A stretch of DNA of 64,000 nt from Candidatus Omnitrophota bacterium (GTDB lineage Bacteria; Omnitrophota; Gorgyraeia; Zapsychrales; Zapsychraceae), in contig JACKFL010000006.1 of NCBI GenBank assembly GCA_020632495.1, positions 1,364,001-1,428,000 on the forward strand. Direction: 5' to 3'. This document shows positions 63,706-64,000 of the stretch, piece by piece. The position numbers and the translations under genes are program-made. Position 1 is the first letter of the stretch. Each line of letters begins with the position of its first letter. The notes below the pieces were generated by a model. The model saw only the letters and a program-made list of their open reading frames with translations, did no database searches and was not told the DNA's origin.

Positions 63706-64000
63706 TTAGATGGAATACTCAGGGGCCGGCAACAATACCTTCTGCAAATGGTCCGCGATGGTCTGCGCGGCATCATCGGTAGCGGCCGACTCAGGCAGGG
63801 TTATGTCAACCTGTTCGTCATCGAATTGGTTTTCACCTACATGGACCACGATGGTCTGATGCGGCTGCGTCAAATCACGCAGCATCCGCAATTCATAAGA
63901 ATCGACATCGGATATACTGGCGATAAGGATCAATCCGGCATCCGCCATGACGTGCGCGATCTCCCCCAGCTGCTGGATATGCTGCACCCGGTTAAGGGTC
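63706..64000 (-). CDS. C-terminal end of a probable APS-kinase/CysNC-type protein, partial
   Basis: The frame runs off the right edge; 98 residues are visible. LNRVQHIQQLGEIAHVMADAGLILIA (by its ends LNRVQH and AGLILIA) resembles the APS kinase segment after the P-loop, where a hydrophobic strand follows an EVA-type helix. The end VVHVGENQFD and the final EYSI resemble C-terminal extensions of such kinases. The catalytic P-loop would lie outside the window, so the call is tentative. It would fit with the sirohaem reductases in sulfate assimilation. Confidence 0.45.
   Translation of the reverse strand, partial: TLNRVQHIQQLGEIAHVMADAGLILIASISDVDSYELRMLRDLTQPHQTIVVHVGENQFDDEQVDITLPESAATDDAAQTIADHLQKVLLPAPEYSI

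Overview
The window is 64 kb of dense, ordinary-looking bacterial chromosome. I see about 63 protein genes, no rRNA or tRNA, no CRISPR array, no insertion sequence and no gene-free stretch longer than about 160 bases. By eye the DNA is moderately GC-rich. The gene set is that of a free-living, respiring, Gram-negative-type bacterium: System II cytochrome c maturation, a b6f-like quinol:cytochrome c oxidoreductase with a multihaem cytochrome, F-type ATP synthase, succinate dehydrogenase, TCA enzymes, haem synthesis through protoporphyrinogen, and lipoproteins. The mixture (split cytochrome b, a coiled-coil multihaem cytochrome, the SdhC type, NfeD/slipin, REC-HD-GYP) suggests an uncultured lineage such as Omnitrophota, another PVC-related phylum or Nitrospirota. 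That placement is inference and not firm.

Layout. From 1 to 24050 everything lies on the minus strand. Read in the direction of transcription it begins with System II cytochrome c assembly (lipoprotein, ResB, CcsA), molybdopterin genes (moeA, moaD), a rhodanese and a glycerophosphodiesterase. DAHP synthase, hemH and hemA follow, then an amino-acid-permease fusion, the ATP synthase genes (atpZ, I, B, E, F, H, A, G, D, C), and finally a HEAT protein, Rieske protein, cytochrome b6-like protein, subunit-IV-like protein and a multihaem cytochrome c that runs off the left edge. From 24158 to 26667 a two-gene ABC transporter lies on the plus strand. From 26669 to 42114 the minus strand carries amrS, xth, a CBS protein, two unknowns, an isochorismatase-like hydrolase, acs, a sorbosone-dehydrogenase-like protein, sdhCAB, a YHYH protein, hemN, a PilZ gene, hemE and hemY.

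From 42227 to 45974 two paralogous sirohaem reductases stand in tandem on the plus strand. A methyltransferase and an FprA-like ferredoxin-NADP reductase (minus) sit back to back with a three-gene proton-translocating transhydrogenase (plus, 48464-51282). The rest is minus: a PilZ gene; gltA, pepA, nfeD, slipin, fumC and a lipoprotein; surE, a REC-HD-GYP regulator and a large coiled-coil protein; a Com-like zinc-ribbon protein behind a strongly palindromic promoter; and the end of what may be an APS-kinase-type gene.

Together the genes describe an oxidative energy metabolism: acetate activation, citrate synthase, fumarase and succinate dehydrogenase feed quinone; the b6f-like complex passes electrons to a bound multihaem cytochrome; ATP synthase and transhydrogenase use the proton gradient; and haem and cytochrome c assembly genes are close by. 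The items most worth a second look are the b6-like cytochrome with a cysteine where b6f proteins bind haem c_i, the tandem sirohaem reductases with an unusual second cysteine motif, and the palindrome-rich promoters at 42163-42220 and 63647-63690.
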